Of a stretch of 64,000 nt of DNA, positions 11,641-23,725 are shown piece by piece. Source of the DNA: Rhytidiadelphus loreus (taxonomy: Eukaryota; Streptophyta; Bryopsida; Hypnales; Hylocomiaceae); contig OX344765.1 in assembly GCA_947034895.1 (NCBI GenBank), forward strand, positions 7,507,001-7,571,000, written 5' to 3'. The notes below the pieces were generated by a model. The model saw only the letters and a list, made by a program, of their open reading frames with translations. It was not told the origin of the DNA and made no database searches. The position numbers were made by a program, and so were the translations under genes. Numbering within the stretch: the stretch's first letter is position 1; the number at the start of each line of letters is the position of its first letter.

Positions 11641-12632
11641 TGACATCAGCCATCGCCGTGGATTTCATTGACTGTCTTTGAAACTTTTCAATCCGAACTC
11701 AGTAGCGACGCAGCCCAATCCTGCAGCTGGGGTTGTGTGCACAAGTGAAGTCCCTGGAACGATTTAGGGATTGAATTTTTAGGGTTTATAGCAATGTCCC
11801 TGATCGAGATTACTACACTAGGGTATTGCCAGTCGTCTTAGGATTTCATTCGAACTGGGCAGCCTGATGACTTTCAATCGGTTGTTCAAAAAGCGTTCTT
11901 GGAATTCAGTCGACCTTAATATTCATCGTATTATGTTTTCGTGAAGCAACAGATCCTGGCACGCTTGCATTCCTCAGAGACCGCATGACTCCTCTGGCTC
12001 ATTCGATTTTCTGCACCTCGTCATTTGAATGCCGGGGAGTAAGCACGCTAGCTACGCCGTGAATCCGCTGGGCAACAAAGGATATCCACTATTTGGTACT
12101 GTTGATAGAGGTCGGGTCTACAGTGGCCTTGGCCTTGGCCAGCATTGAATAAGTTGGACTTTCCTGTCTTTGATTCCGCTTTCTAGCAGCGCGCAAATCC
12201 GACTCACAATAATCAAGAGCATCTCCAGTGGTCCGTCAAAAGTTTATATGCACCCAAATACTCTCTCGGTAGCTTGGTCCACAGAGTTTGCCCCCACACT
12301 GTTTTCTCAATATTCAGTCACACTAATAATTTCTGTAATCAATGAAATGATGAATAAGATACTTTTGAGTTTCTATATTATAAACCCCTGTTTTGAATTT
12401 TGAAATCTAATCTTCCATCATATGCACTAATAGGACACTTTAAGATTTTTTTTCTTTCAAGTCTTGAATCTGAAATTCACAAAGATACCAAACTTCTCCA
12501 AAAATATATATATAATTTTTTGGTTTTTTTTACTTGTAGTAGGCATCAAAGGAGTGCTAGCATGTGAGCATAGTATTCATGAGCCCTTGAGCCTAAGAGT
12601 CTATATTATAATCACCTTCTATGATTATAGGT
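11641..12632. other. Unannotated spacer
   Basis: Moderately GC-balanced DNA grading into AT-rich DNA. A telo-box-like TTTTTAGGGTTTATAG at about 11777 hints at a plant promoter, but no exon chain was found. Confidence 0.3.
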
Positions 12633-12908
12633 GTGTGTCTATGTTATAGGTACTCATGTTATATATTCTTTTCATGTTATAGTGTGTCTATGTTATAGGT
12701 ACTCGTGTTATATATTCTTTCCATGTTATAGTGTATCTATATTATAGGTATTCATATTATATATTCTTTCCATTTTATAGTGTATCTATGTTATAGGTAT
12801 TCATGTTATATATTCTTTCCATTTTATAGTGTATCTATGTTATAAGTACTCATGTTATATATTCTTTTCATGTTATAGTGTGTCTATGTTATAGGTACAT
12901 ATGTTATA
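12633..12908. repeat. 49-bp minisatellite, 5.6 copies
   Basis: Five full units of 49 bp plus a partial sixth. Each starts GTGTGTCTATGTTATAGGTA or the GTGTATC variant and ends CATGTTATA. Units differ by a few substitutions but not in length. No gene overlaps it. Confidence 0.95.
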
Positions 12909-13426
12909 AACACCCTTCAGAATTAGTTCAAATGGTTGTAGGTACATACCTACAACTAGGTTCAAAGCTCGTAGGCTCATGTCTCTATACGCACGCGCTA
13001 ACATCATTGGTAGACATTATGGTATGTCTTTCATTTCTGAAAAAGTAAATATGAAATTTTCCATTCAGGTCTAGTCGCAAAATGGCAGCAGGGCTTGAAA
13101 CAGTCAGTGATCATGGGGCCCTTCAGTTCCTTCGTTCCAGGCGGGGTGTTAATAAACTGAATTCTGATGCAGACTGATTCCAGATGCTTCTAGAATCTTC
13201 GAGATTCTAACAGATTCTGTGGGGAGTGAGGATTGTGGCTTCAGTGAGTGAGAGTAGTAGTATCATGTAGGCTGTTTTTACTGCCTAGAATAATACCTAC
13301 TTTCAAGCAATTTGTAGGTTCATAACTTGGAATGGAATGCAATGGAATGGGGGATCTTCAGAAGCTGAGCGCGAGCCCCACTGGGAGGGGTCCAATGTGT
13401 TGATTGAAAGATTCAGTTTGAATCTC
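12909..13426. other. Spacer with a weak SINE-like segment
   Basis: Around 12915-12975 a TTAGTTCAAATGG and a GGTTCAAAGCTC sit about 40 bases apart, resembling Pol III A and B boxes of a tRNA-derived SINE. A 12-bp inverted pair TAGGTACATACCTA lies between them. The evidence is weak; nothing else was seen. Confidence 0.25.
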
Positions 13427-13659
13427 TTAACTCTTACAAAAAAATAAAATAAAGGATAAAGGATGCGGTCCCCCACGACCAAAGTAGTCACCAAAACTGC
13501 TCTGATTAGTGGACCAATAGGTGCATTCTTTGTTTCTAGAGTGAACATTGATGAAGTCATCCATGAACCACTTTTTGGAAACCCTTAGCATCCTTCAAGG
13601 GCTAAAAGGATATTTGAGGTCTTGGGAAGCCTGTCCAAACTTGGATTTCAAAATCTTTC
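13427..13659 (+). repeat. Diverged copy of the 2.7-kb dispersed repeat
   Basis: From about 13470 to 13612 the sequence matches 2710-2841: AGTAGTCACCAAAACTGCTC, then ATTAGTGGACCAATA, GTGCATTCTTTGTTTCTA and GCATCCTTCAAGG. It is non-coding and precedes another MITE copy on the opposite strand. Confidence 0.6.
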
Positions 13660-13894
13660 TTAACCCATAAATGACGCAGAGGACTTTTTTTCGGCCGATG
13701 AATGACAAATAATCTCTCCATGCAGGACAGAAGTGGAACTATTCATCCTCGAAATTTTGTGTGAAAAGGGGATGTCTATTCTACAGTAGTTTGACTTCCA
13801 ATGACTGCCTTTGCATTTTTTTTTTAAGCCAACAATTCACACGGTTCCAAAACAATTGATTTCCACAGTGACTAGCTCATTGTTTAAGGGTTAA
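13660..13894 (-). repeat. MITE with TTAACCC...GGGTTAA ends
   Basis: A 235-bp element running from TTAACCCATAAATGACG to TTGTTTAAGGGTTAA. It is the reverse complement of the copy at 23479-23725: shared blocks include GTTTTGGAACCGTGTGAATT, a TGCACTTCTGTCC-like block and TGACAAAGAATCTCTCC in matching order. Both ends carry TTAA next to CCC. No coding capacity. Confidence 0.7.
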
Positions 13895-15921
13895 ATAGAC
13901 ATCACTTAGCTTGTTCAAATGAACAATCAATGACAAGCTTCCGCCTTCCTCAAGGCCATGGGAAATTGCAAAGCTACTAAGTTATTCAAGAATTTTACCA
14001 AACATTTTGAATGCATAAATTACAAGTTTGAATTGTGATTTAGAATCCCAAGGCTTAAATTGATAGATGCATGTTGTGAAGACAAAGAGAATGATACCAA
14101 AGAAGTTCACATGTAATTGAGTACAAGAGAAGTTTTCCTGAAGATTCTATGAAAACCTAGACCCTCAGGTTGGCTATGTTTGGGTATGTTATTTCAGGGT
14201 TAATTTCCATGTTGCTGCAACAACATTATTTAGGAGCTTTGCAGAGAAGGCCGAGTAGCATGCTTGTTGTCAAGAGCAAATTAATGAGTGACAACACACT
14301 TTGAAAGCCAAATCTGTGTATTTACACTGAAAATTGTCTGTGTAAGATAGGCACCTCCCAAATACCACTTTTTTTTACTAATGCATAGATATTATTATTA
14401 GACTAGACAAATTTTTGTATTTTGTTGATGGCAAATGAAAGGAGGTTCCAATGCATAAAAGAATGTTGTTTTGGGGGTGCATGCATAAAACAATGCATAA
14501 AATAATGCTGGTTCAGGGGGCCAGTTTAGGGTTGTGAAGAAGATGGCGTTGAATTTTAAGACAAAGTTGTTTTCCCTTGCAGAAGACAACGCGTGTCTGA
14601 AGTTCCTCAGTCCATTCTTCTGCCAAGCTAGCTACACTTATGCCAAGTTGCAGTTGCGTCTGGAGGAGGGCGTGTGTGTTGATTGGCCATTTGAGTTCTA
14701 AGACTTCAAGGATCAATGTTGCATCCGGAAGAGGTTTGAGGCAATGAATTTGAAAAAAAAGAAATTTTGAAAGAAATTTAATATAGGACAAAAATTATAG
14801 TAGAATTATTTTTTTAATCTAAATTACCATATCATATATTCATATCAATTTAGAATTATAAGTAATGCAAGCCCCTTCTCTAATAACCCAAAGTAAAATT
14901 ATATAATGATAGCATGTTTTAAAAATAAAAATAAAAATATTACCCCCCTAAAAAGTACTTGGTGTTTGCACCTAACTCCTTAGTTTTTTTACACATTGCC
15001 CCCCTTCCCTAGAAAAAGAGCAATGCTCAATTGCTTACTCAATTATAATTAGATGTAGTTACCTTAAAACATTTGAGCATGGTTGTTATTATTTACTGCA
15101 AAGAGTACTTGGTAGGAAAATTGGAATGTAAATTTGGATCTATTTAGACAAAGAAATTATGGTCAATAATATAAGATGTTTCATTTGAAAATTTCCTTTT
15201 TCCTCCCAACCCTATGTGAACTAATTCATAACCTTATACAAAAATCATAAATCAATGAGTGATCATGCTAGGCATGTTGTTGTAAAATAGATGAAAATTA
15301 TTATTTTTACAAATTTGGATGTACTTCATCCATTTTTTATGGCTCCCCTAGAAAACTCGATCTTGAAATTATGTATAATCCACCTAGTAGACATAAGGAA
15401 TCTTTAAGGGTTAAACTATCTAAATTCTGACTAGATCTTGTTTGGAGTCAATAGAAAATTTTAGATTATGGAGTATGCATTTTGTCACTCTTAACACACT
15501 AGATGAATTATCAAAATGTTGAAAATTGGAGTATCCAAATCAAACTTAATTTTTTTTTATAAATTAGAATTCTACATTTCAAGCAAGAATACATTTCATA
15601 TTTTTTTGGATTGAAATGAATCTTGTAGAATAATTCAACAAAGATAGTGTGAAATTTTCAAAGAAGAAAATACTCCATATCATGTTCAATGTTTTTTGTT
15701 TATATATTAATATTCATTTATAAGAAGTAAAGTTTGTTTCTTTAAAAAAGAAACTTCATTTATAACCAATTTGATGAAATTGAGACAAATGATACATTTG
15801 TACAAAGATTAGATTAAAAAAAATCGAAATAGGATTTAGTTAATCCCCTTCAAATAAATTGTCATAAAAAAAGGGAACTTCTTTACGAAAAGAGCAACGG
15901 ACGCAGTTCCGAACTCCCAGA
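13895..15921. other. AT-rich intergenic region
   Basis: Strongly AT-rich with homopolymer runs. A GC-richer fragment at about 14520-14740 opens a 92-codon minus-strand frame with no recognisable features. The T-runs just 3' of the tRNA (minus strand, about 15840-15895) could serve as Pol III terminators. Confidence 0.35.
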
Positions 15922-15994
15922 CGACCACTGTGGGACTCGAACCCACAATCTCCCGCTCCGGAGGCGAGCGCCTTATCCATTAGGCCAAGCGGCC
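15922..15994 (-). tRNA. tRNA-Arg (anticodon CCG)
   Basis: A 73-nt cloverleaf reads on the minus strand: acceptor GGCCGCT pairs with AGTGGTC (two G-U pairs), D arm GCCT/AGGC, anticodon stem CTCGC/GCGGG, loop CTCCGGA giving anticodon CCG, variable loop AGATT, and T arm GTGGG-TTCGAGT-CCCAC with a perfect B box. Discriminator base G; no intron and no encoded CCA, as expected for a nuclear gene. It reads CGG arginine codons. A T-run follows within 40 bases. Confidence 0.96.
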
Positions 15995-16159
15995 TGAGTA
16001 TCACCCTTCAGGTGCTATGATCTCATCGAAATTGTTCATTTACTAGGTTAAACTTCGAATTATCCTGGAATACATTGGTAACGCATGATTCTAAACTCTC
16101 AGTAGTGTTGAGGGTTTAGGGTTTATGTGTGAGTTTCTGTACCGGTGGTTGCATTTGCG

Positions 16160-16921
16160 ATGGCTATGGCGATGGCGGCCTTGATGGCCAGGTTGCGGAG
16201 CCAGAGTGTCCGTTCCTCGCTTCCTGATCTTGGTCGCCGCTCTTTGGTTCCCTTGTGGATCTCTCAGCAAAGCTATGCCACCAGGAGCATTATGCCGGCG
16301 AAATCTCGAGGAGAATGGGAGGTCAGTCATTGTCGTTCACTTCCTTTTTCTGCCTGTTTCTGGTTCTTGGATTTGTGATTTTTGGGTATGAACTGCGGAT
16401 TGGTTAGTAACAAAACTACGGGAGGGATTGCCGTACAGAAGTGTGGGAGGCGAGGGGAGATGAACAATGAAGACTACGGGTATGCGTGGGACGATCACGA
16501 GATAGGGTATGGCAGGGAAGCCGAAATTCCGCATTACAGTAAGAGGCGCAGCAAGGAGGAGGATAAGAAGAAGAAACACGGCAAGAAATCATTCAAGCTG
16601 CGGACGGAGAAGTGCCTGCGGCCTTTCAGCCTGGACGTTTTTCTTTCCGGGAAATATGTCCATGCCAGCATCATGCACCGGGTTACCAGCAAGGTGGTCG
16701 CGGTGGTGAGCACGAACGCGAAAGAGTTTCGCCACAACTTGAAATCGTACAAGGACTTCACGGCTTGCAAAATCGTGGGCGAGACTCTGGCTCTGAGGGC
16801 GAAGGAAGCCGACGTGTTCACGGTGGTGTACGAGCCTCGCAAAGGGGAGAAGTTCGAAGGGCGGCTGGCTGCTGTGGTGCACACTATCGAAGACAACGGC
16901 ATCAACGTTGATATGGAATAG
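16160..16921 (+). CDS. Mitochondrial-type large-subunit ribosomal protein uL18, nuclear gene
   Basis: A uL18 (L18p/L5e) family protein; uL18 binds 5S rRNA in the large-subunit central protuberance. Exon 1 is 16160-16321 (donor GTCAGT) and exon 2 is 16439-16921 (acceptor CCGTACAG), giving 214 residues. The first ~45 residues are rich in Arg, Ser and Ala with almost no acidic residues, and include the segment SQQSYATRS: a likely mitochondrial targeting peptide. A charged linker with KKKKHGKKSFK follows. The uL18 domain spans about 116-208, with FSLDVFLSGKYVHASIMHR, VTSKVVAVVSTNAKEFR, ACKIVGETLALRAKEADVF and a C-terminal GINV. It resembles plant uL18m-like proteins more than cytosolic uL18. ATG 16160 is the first of several clustered Met codons. 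A telo-box-like AGGGTTTAGGGTTTATG lies just upstream at about 16110. Confidence 0.85.
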
Positions 16922-18537
16922 GGTTTGACCTGAGTGGACACAACACCCTTCGCTGGTTGCATTGAAGTCTGCCTTGCTATACGGTGAGACCCGCTTAGCT
17001 TGAGTGCACCTAAGCACTGGAGTGTCGCAATGCGAATTCAGCTTCTTTCCATGGAAATCTTGTACATTATTCTAGAGGATACTATTTGGTTCGCTAAATC
17101 ATTTAAACCTATTTGTAGGAATTTCATTCATTGTTGGAGATGTATATAGAGCTCTGGAGAGATCACTTTGGGTTTAGAGAGCTAAACTCTCTTGAGAGCA
17201 GGTTTCCAAGTGGGAGGTGGTAGAACTCTTTAAGTGATAGACAACCCCTTCAAAGGTGAGTGGCTATGGACTTGTAGTGTAGTCATGCTTATACTACTTC
17301 CTAATTGAAAGCCAACCAAGTGGATGAATAGATGAGTTTTCCTGGTAACAGAGGGTAGTATAGGAGACGAGATCAGGTCCTAACGGTTTTAGTATCTGGT
17401 ACCTCACAGTTAATTGAACATGAGACTGCTGCTTCCTCAAGCGAAGGTTGATTGGTGTGGTAAAACTTTCAGATGAGTGAGGGAATGGAGCAATTGGAGA
17501 TCGGTGAACTCAGGAAAGTTGAGATGGTGGGTTGAATTTGCTACTTCATCAAACCCTACGTAAGCGGGTTCCTGTGAAGGAATGCAACTGTGGATATCAG
17601 CAAAATTGAAGTTGCTGCTCTCATGCTCTCATTCTGACCTTCTCATCTGGACCTATTTGCAGCAGTCTGACGAGACCGGATGATTGCGACTGGAAGAGAA
17701 AATAGAGTAAGGTAATATTTTGAAATTGTATGTTATTGGATGATTGAGTTCAGAACTGTTGTGCATCAGCCTTTCCTGGTACTTGGGTGCATATCGGTCA
17801 GAATGCCTTTTTTTCAAGCTCCTCTTACTTTGGTAAAGAACGGCTGCAAAATAATTTTGATCAGAGCTGTGGGTGATGTTCCTTTGGGTTAGTCATCTTG
17901 TGCTTCACAAGTTGTGTTTCGCTGTCAGTCAATAAGCAATTGCACTTATTCATATCCTACAATTTGAAGGCATTTTGATGATATACTACAGGAGTATTGA
18001 ACACTAATATGGGGGTTTCTTAAAACCAACAATATCCATAAAGTTGTACTCCCTTGCTGTCATCCTCTTCTATTTGTATGGGACATCCATGGTTTACGGC
18101 ACTGCATGCCAATCTCTGGTGATCTCAAAATTGCATGTAGCAAACACATGAAAATCCGAATTTGGACATCGATCAATTGAAGTACACCCTATTAGATGTA
18201 ACTTGTCTTTACAAAAATCTAATGGCCATGCCTAACAAAAGGAAAATCATGCACATGGCATGGCAAATGTTGCCATGAGTAAATGTATTGAAATTGCTGC
18301 ATTTGGTTCTATCTAAACTAGCATCTTCGGTAGAAGAGTCTCTGGTCCTGTTGCCCTAGTAAGGTCCCCTATTCAAACTTCCTGACGTGCAGCTTCAGTC
18401 AATGCAAACTCTTCGCCTGAAAAATTTAGATTGGCTAGAAATTCTAAAACATCACATCCTAACCACATTTACAGTGAGGAGAATTTAAGCCTTGCTCAGG
18501 TCTTGACGTCTTGGCCTAACCCAACCCTCACCTTCCC
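16922..18537. other. Intergenic region with no recognised gene
   Basis: Contains the 3' UTR of the uL18 gene and the 3' flank of the converging membrane-protein gene. I saw no exon chain, RNA gene or clear repeat. Short inverted matches near 17150-17200 (GAGAGCTAAACTCTC) could form a small hairpin. Confidence 0.4.
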
Positions 18538-21032
18538 TTACACCGGCAGTTGTTGCGAGTATCGTTGGTGATCGGATCTCATATCAAAAGCAGAGTGGCC
18601 ATGAAACAGAGGACACTCCCCTACCTCTTGTTTCTCAATTTCACTTTGACTCTTACCACAACAGCATTTGCAAAACACCAGACGAAGCTTGTCGACCCGG
18701 GCCGCTTCCTTGATGAGGAACGGCACGGTCTTAAACCCCACCCTGAACGAGTAGAGCAAACTCCAAGGCGACGCAGCTTGCACTAAAAAACCCAGAATGG
18801 TTCCCGAGGTTTCATCGCCGTTAACGAACGTCAGGAACGCCCAGAGACAGAACAAGATGGCCGCTTGAGTGATAATCGGCTGCCATTGCCAGTCCAAGTT
18901 CAAATCCAGAAGCTTTTTCAGCTCTTCCAATGGATCTTTGAACTTTTTCCGGGACTTTTTCTTAGCTGGTACAGTACTCCTTGCAGGAGTGCCTGATGCA
19001 ACCTGCTCCTTCGTTTTCTCTTCCTGATCTAGTGTGAGAAGAAGGAGGTTGTGAGTCAATCGTTTTTCCACGGCGATCCACATCGCAAATTGGTGAGATA
19101 GGGAAGCAAACCACAGGACGACCGACATGGCGATGTAGAGTTTGCTGAATCGGTAAAACAACTTGGATTGCCAGGAGTCGGGCTCTTGGCGGCCCACTGC
19201 TTCCAAGAGGCCGTTGCCTGTGATGGACAGCAACAGCAAGTGCACCCAATCCATGCTTAGGTTTTTCCAAATGGCGCCGTCCTTCCAGTACTCCTTGCAG
19301 ATTTTAGACCAGTTCTGTGATCGATCACAGTTACCAAAACAGGTGTAATTCAAAGTCAGTCTTAAACCATTCTTTTGGTATAAGCGATCTAAAAAACTTG
19401 CCGACATAAAAGCGCTAAACCCGTATTTCGTGGGGATTTTAAAACAAAGCTTCTACTCTCCTGATGTTGCTGAGTTCCATCTAAATCTTCCCTGTTAGAC
19501 ATTGATAGCTCACTTGGTCATCCACAAGCCAAACACTCTTTTATCTGCAAGATATATACCAGTCTGAGATTTCCACGACAATATTATGGGAAATACCATC
19601 TGGTGATGCATGTACTGGTCTACAGACCAGCATGGGGCAGAGGTACGTACGGGTATTGGTTCCAACATGAAGAAAACATCACTCTAAACGTATTCAACAT
19701 GCATTAAAAAGGCCATAAACATTCGATCACCAAGTATTGCAGCCACACACACCTGCAAAGTCGGCAACGGCGTCCCTTCCTTACCAAGAGAATCCTTGGT
19801 TCCCCTAGTTCTCCTGAACCTGCAATACCGATGTCGAGCCCCGATCGCAACGCAAACCATCAGCTGCAGGAAAACCACCAGCGGCAGCGCAGTTTCCAGA
19901 AGTCCATATTTCAGTACAACGAGGACCCAGAACCGGTACGTGTTCAGCTTCATCACGTCATTTTTCTCGCAGTCGATCTTAAACGTCACCACGTCTTCGT
20001 ATTTCTCTATCAAGTGCTTGCACGACCAGTACGGGAAGCAGGTGTCGAGTGGGCCCAGGTCGTAGTAGGTGGCGAGAAGCAGATTTGTGCCGTACGTCGT
20101 GTATCCGTAGTCCGTGAGATTTTCTGTGTGGATGAGCGATTGGCAACAGTGGTCGAAGCGGTCTTCCGGCCAGTGGTAGAAGTAGTCGGAGATGTTAGCC
20201 TGGTGGAAACTCGAGCAGTGGAGAATGTCCTTCTGGAGAGTCTTGTTCCAAGGACCTGATGTTGCCGATACGATTTGGGTGTTGCGCTCCGACATGGCCA
20301 TCGTTATTTGCGTCAGGAGCAGCAGGAACTGTAACTTTGGACCCTGGTACATATATACGTGAGCACAGAACAATTATATAAGGTGATCATTCTAATCAGT
20401 CCCCCCCTCGAACACACATGCATCAGTTAGTTAGATGATGGTTTTGATCTGATGGGCGGCTGGAATTGAAGACTCGTGCCCATTTCTTCCGTTTTAACGA
20501 ATATCCAATACAGTCAGTCAATACGAAAGTGAAGAGTGGGAAATAAGAAATGCCTGGGAATGTCGTCCCCGCTTGTAAAAAGACGAACTGCCATGCATTC
20601 CGGCCAGAGTATTGTGAGCTCGTGGAACGGCGGCGTCCTCCATGTTGAGACACCACAGACTTAACAATGCACGCAATGCAATCCCCCTTTAACGTGACAC
20701 CAATATGAATTGCTGCCCAGTCCCTGAAACACGTCAATGACAGATTTCACGCTTGGCTGCAGCTAGCTGCAGGAGAATTGGATCACAATGTTTTCCACAA
20801 TCTGACCAAACTTCACAAGTAGTGGCTGGCATCCTTGCTTGTAAGCATGTCGCAAGCTAAGGCACATCGATCGTTGTGTCACAGACCACGTGTGGTACAA
20901 TTCCGTGGGTAATTTATGGTACTGAAGTTATGCTTAGTCCTGTATACCGACAGTGTAAAATTACCCGTTGCGGAATCCCGGTGAGAGCTTGATTCCTGCG
21001 TTGGGGATGAGCCAGGACGACGTGCTGTGCAT
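18538..21032 (-). CDS. Multi-pass membrane protein of unrecognised family, four exons
   Basis: Minus-strand exons 20965-21032, 20525-20723, 19753-20343 and 18538-19452 join in frame to 590 residues. All four introns' ends are GT-AG. The start is the ATG at 21030-21032 (MHSTSSWLIPNAG), chosen because its exon ends in the phase needed by the next. Hydrophobic spans lie at about 66-104, 226-256, 352-372, 391-414 and two more near 480-535, so five to six membrane passes. Between the first two is a ~120-residue Cys-rich region (Cys 132, 155, 156, 191, 197, 214) with N-glycosylation sequons at Asn 122, 139 and 164; another Cys cluster (324, 328, 338) has sequons at 321 and 350. This suggests a disulfide-bonded extracytosolic face. 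A basic KKKSRKKFK stretch and a late CKCCCGK cluster (possible palmitoylation) look cytosolic. I do not recognise the family. A truncated second copy lies at 49.1-50.2 kb. Confidence 0.75.
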
Positions 21033-21756
21033 GAAATAGGAATCGGCGCCCCTGAACTCTGTGATCGATCGGTATGGGAATGGGCCGGAGGATTGTAGCT
21101 GGAATCATCAATTTTTGTTACATATTGTGACATATATTTACACAAAGCTCTTAAAATTAGGACTGGTATAGATTTATATTTATACCAGTGTCTCGTTGAA
21201 CATATTTTTGGCTATAACTGTTAAGCATACTAAACATCTATCAATGGTTGTCATGTTGAATATTTGTTTAATATACTAAACACTCTCATATAATATGCTC
21301 AAATATTTTAGGTATATTCTAAGAATTTATTTATTGGATGCCAATGGGAGCTCTTGGATGGTTGCCTAACGGAGCACTCCTACTTGTGTTAGAACTTGCC
21401 CTTGTTGGATTAGAGATTTTCATTAGGTTATATATGATACTTTATTAAATACACTATAAGAAACCCCATGTTTTAGGTGATGGATTTTAGATGACATTCA
21501 ATGTAACAACCCGTGTTTTTATGTTACTTAGAACATCAAGATGTCAATAGTGACATCAAATTTTGAAGGTGTGAAGTGAGAGATCTCCATCATTCAAGGA
21601 AAGTGTTTGGGTATGTCTAAAACCTAATTTCTCTTGAGTGTAAAGTAGAATGTTAGAAATGTTTGTTGTAAAAATTAAATATAGCTATTCTTAAACCAAA
21701 CACACCTACATGTTTCCCCTGTTTTTTTACATTCAAGTTTTTGATGTTTAGTACCA
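21033..21756. other. AT-rich flank of the membrane-protein gene
   Basis: Upstream region of the minus-strand gene, grading into repeat DNA. A short hairpin ACTGGTATAGA...TTATACCAGT lies at about 21162-21190. No other feature was seen. Confidence 0.35.
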
Positions 21757-22331
21757 TTAAGCCCTATAGGACCAATACACATTTTGGGCAAAAATTGTGG
21801 AAAATTGCCACTTTTCAAGGCAATGAGAATTTTTTTTAATTTTTTCATTCAAAATTCAATTGTACAAGTTTATAATAGACTATTATAGGAATGTGTCAAA
21901 AAAAATTTAAAACTTTGACCATACAAATTAAAAGATTGAAATGTTTGAAGTTAGAAGAAAAAGTTTTTTTTTTACCTTGCTCAACATGGCTAGCAAACTC
22001 TTTAACTCCTAAAGTGAGAATTTTGTACTACATATGGTTATCTTTTTTGACATTTGCATCTTGTATCATGAAAGTTATATGCCTACCAAATTTATGAATT
22101 AGAGGAGGATTTTAGTTCATACTAACTAAAGTTGCCTATACTACCCAAAAAATTAAAGGTAACATAACTTTTGATCTAGGCCCAATAAAAAAAATTATGT
22201 TCCCACCAAGGAGGTACATATTCACACCTTATGTCAAAAATTTATGAACATCTAACCAAAATTGACTATGTGCATAACTATCTAAGATCTCTTGCAAACA
22301 TTGCATGGTCACTTAGTCCTTTAAGGGTTAA
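21757..22331. repeat. TTAA-flanked non-autonomous element, ~575 bp
   Basis: The left end TTAAGCCCTATAGGACC and right end GTCCTTTAAGGGTTAA are imperfect inverted copies of each other (about 13 of 16 positions). The interior is AT-rich and non-coding. The end motif matches other elements in this window (30202-31155, 60503-61427). Confidence 0.5.
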
Positions 22332-22998
22332 TATTTGCTTATGCAGCCCAAAGGATTGAATGGACTCCAGGTAGAACTGAGCATTTAGAGCTAATGTAAG
22401 ACTAGCATGGTGAAATTTCCAAAAGATTGAAGTACACCTCTTTCCCTCCAAAGTAAAGAAAATTCATATAATACAAAATATCATTTTTAAAATCTAAAAA
22501 ATTCATTGTAGGTATACGTTATAGTTGAATTTGTCATAGCATAAACTAAATTTTCTTGTCATTTTATAATTAGAAAACCAATAAATTGAGGTTAGTTTTC
22601 AAAGCTTAAATTGCTATAAAATGTATAATTTTAGGATTTTTTCTAAATTTCAAATTGAAACTTGGAATTGATAAACTTCATGTCATTACTTGGGCTCAAA
22701 TTCAAAAAAAATCATTTGTATGATAAAACTCAGATCAATAACAACCATTATAAGTTGCAAACATATACTAAAAACTCATTATGTGATTCATTTAAAAACA
22801 TTTTCTTTTATAGAAAAGTCAATAATAAATACCTCAATGAAGAATTTTCCAACACCATCTATTGCAAATAAAATATTTTTCATCCATTTTCTTTACAATG
22901 GATGAATTACCGATTTTTTGTACAGAAAATAGATGAAAAATTACAAGCCTACATCCAAGTGTCAATGATGATGGTGATTAGAGAAGCCTCAATAGAAA
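22332..22998. other. AT-rich spacer
   Basis: Low-complexity AT-rich DNA with short, feature-free reading frames. Nothing supportable was seen. Confidence 0.35.
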
Positions 22999-23227
22999 TC
23001 TACACTAAATAGACAAATTAGGTTGTTCTATACTAATTTCTCAACTTTTGACATTATTTAAATATTTTTCAAGAATACACTACTTTTGAATTAGGTATTG
23101 CTGTAATTGGGACTCATGAACCTCCATGTGTACAAATGGAAATATCTGTAGAAATAAGTATTGATTTTGATGACATGTAAAGTAACTTTCTTGGAATAAG
23201 GCAACCTAATTTCACTATTTACTATAG
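22999..23227. repeat. MITE with ACTAAATAG...CTATTTACTATAG ends
   Basis: The left side has ACTAAATAGACAAATTAGGTT and the right side GGCAACCTAATTTCACTATT, which are inverted copies. About 229 bp and non-coding. Related elements with the same ends occur at 33748-34010 and 41093-41938. Confidence 0.6.
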
Positions 23228-23290
23228 CTCAAAATCCAAAATCAATCCTTACTTGATGTCATTCTCTTCTAGAGTTGTTTTCTTCTCAAG

Positions 23291-23482
23291 TTAACCCTTA
23301 TTGGTGACCGTGGAAATCATCCCTTTGCAAAACCACTCTTTAAAAGTCAAACTACTATAAAAAAAAACCCTCCCCTTTTCACAATAAAATTCCAAGGATG
23401 AATAGTTGCACTTCTGTCCTACTAGAAAGATTCTCTATCATGCATCTGATTAAACACATCCTCGTCAGCATTTAAGGGTTAA
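23291..23482 (+). repeat. Short MITE with TTAACCCTTA ends
   Basis: 192 bp from TTAACCCTTATTGGTGACC to GCATTTAAGGGTTAA. Internally it matches the neighbouring copy and the 2.9-kb copy (a CCCTTTTCACAC-like block, then AGTTGCACTT, TGTCCTAC and AGATTCT). Its last TTAA is also the first TTAA of the next element. Confidence 0.6.
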
Positions 23483-23725
23483 TCCTTAAACAACTAGTTG
23501 GTCACCATGGAAATTGGTTGTTTTGGAACCGTGTGAATTGTTGGCTTAAAAAAATGAAAAAGCACTCATTGGAAGACAAATTACTTTAGAAGTCAAACTA
23601 CTTTAGAAGACGTTCCCTTTTCACACAAAATTTGGAGGATGAATAGTTGCACTTTTGTCCCACATGGAGAGATTCTTTGTCATTCATCAGCCAATAAACG
23701 TCCTCAGGGTCGTTTATGGGTTCAA
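23479..23725 (+). repeat. MITE copy paired with the 13.7-kb element
   Basis: Starts TTAATCCTTAAACAACTAG and ends GTTTATGGGTTCAA. Over about 240 bp it is the reverse-complement counterpart of 13660-13894, with both ends conserved. It abuts the previous element through a shared TTAA. No coding capacity beyond chance frames. Confidence 0.7.

Noticed and set aside
16534..17017. Long minus-strand open frames of 142 codons opposite the uL18 exon
   Set aside because: They are antisense shadows of a GC-rich coding exon; the plus frame has clear uL18 family motifs and splice sites.
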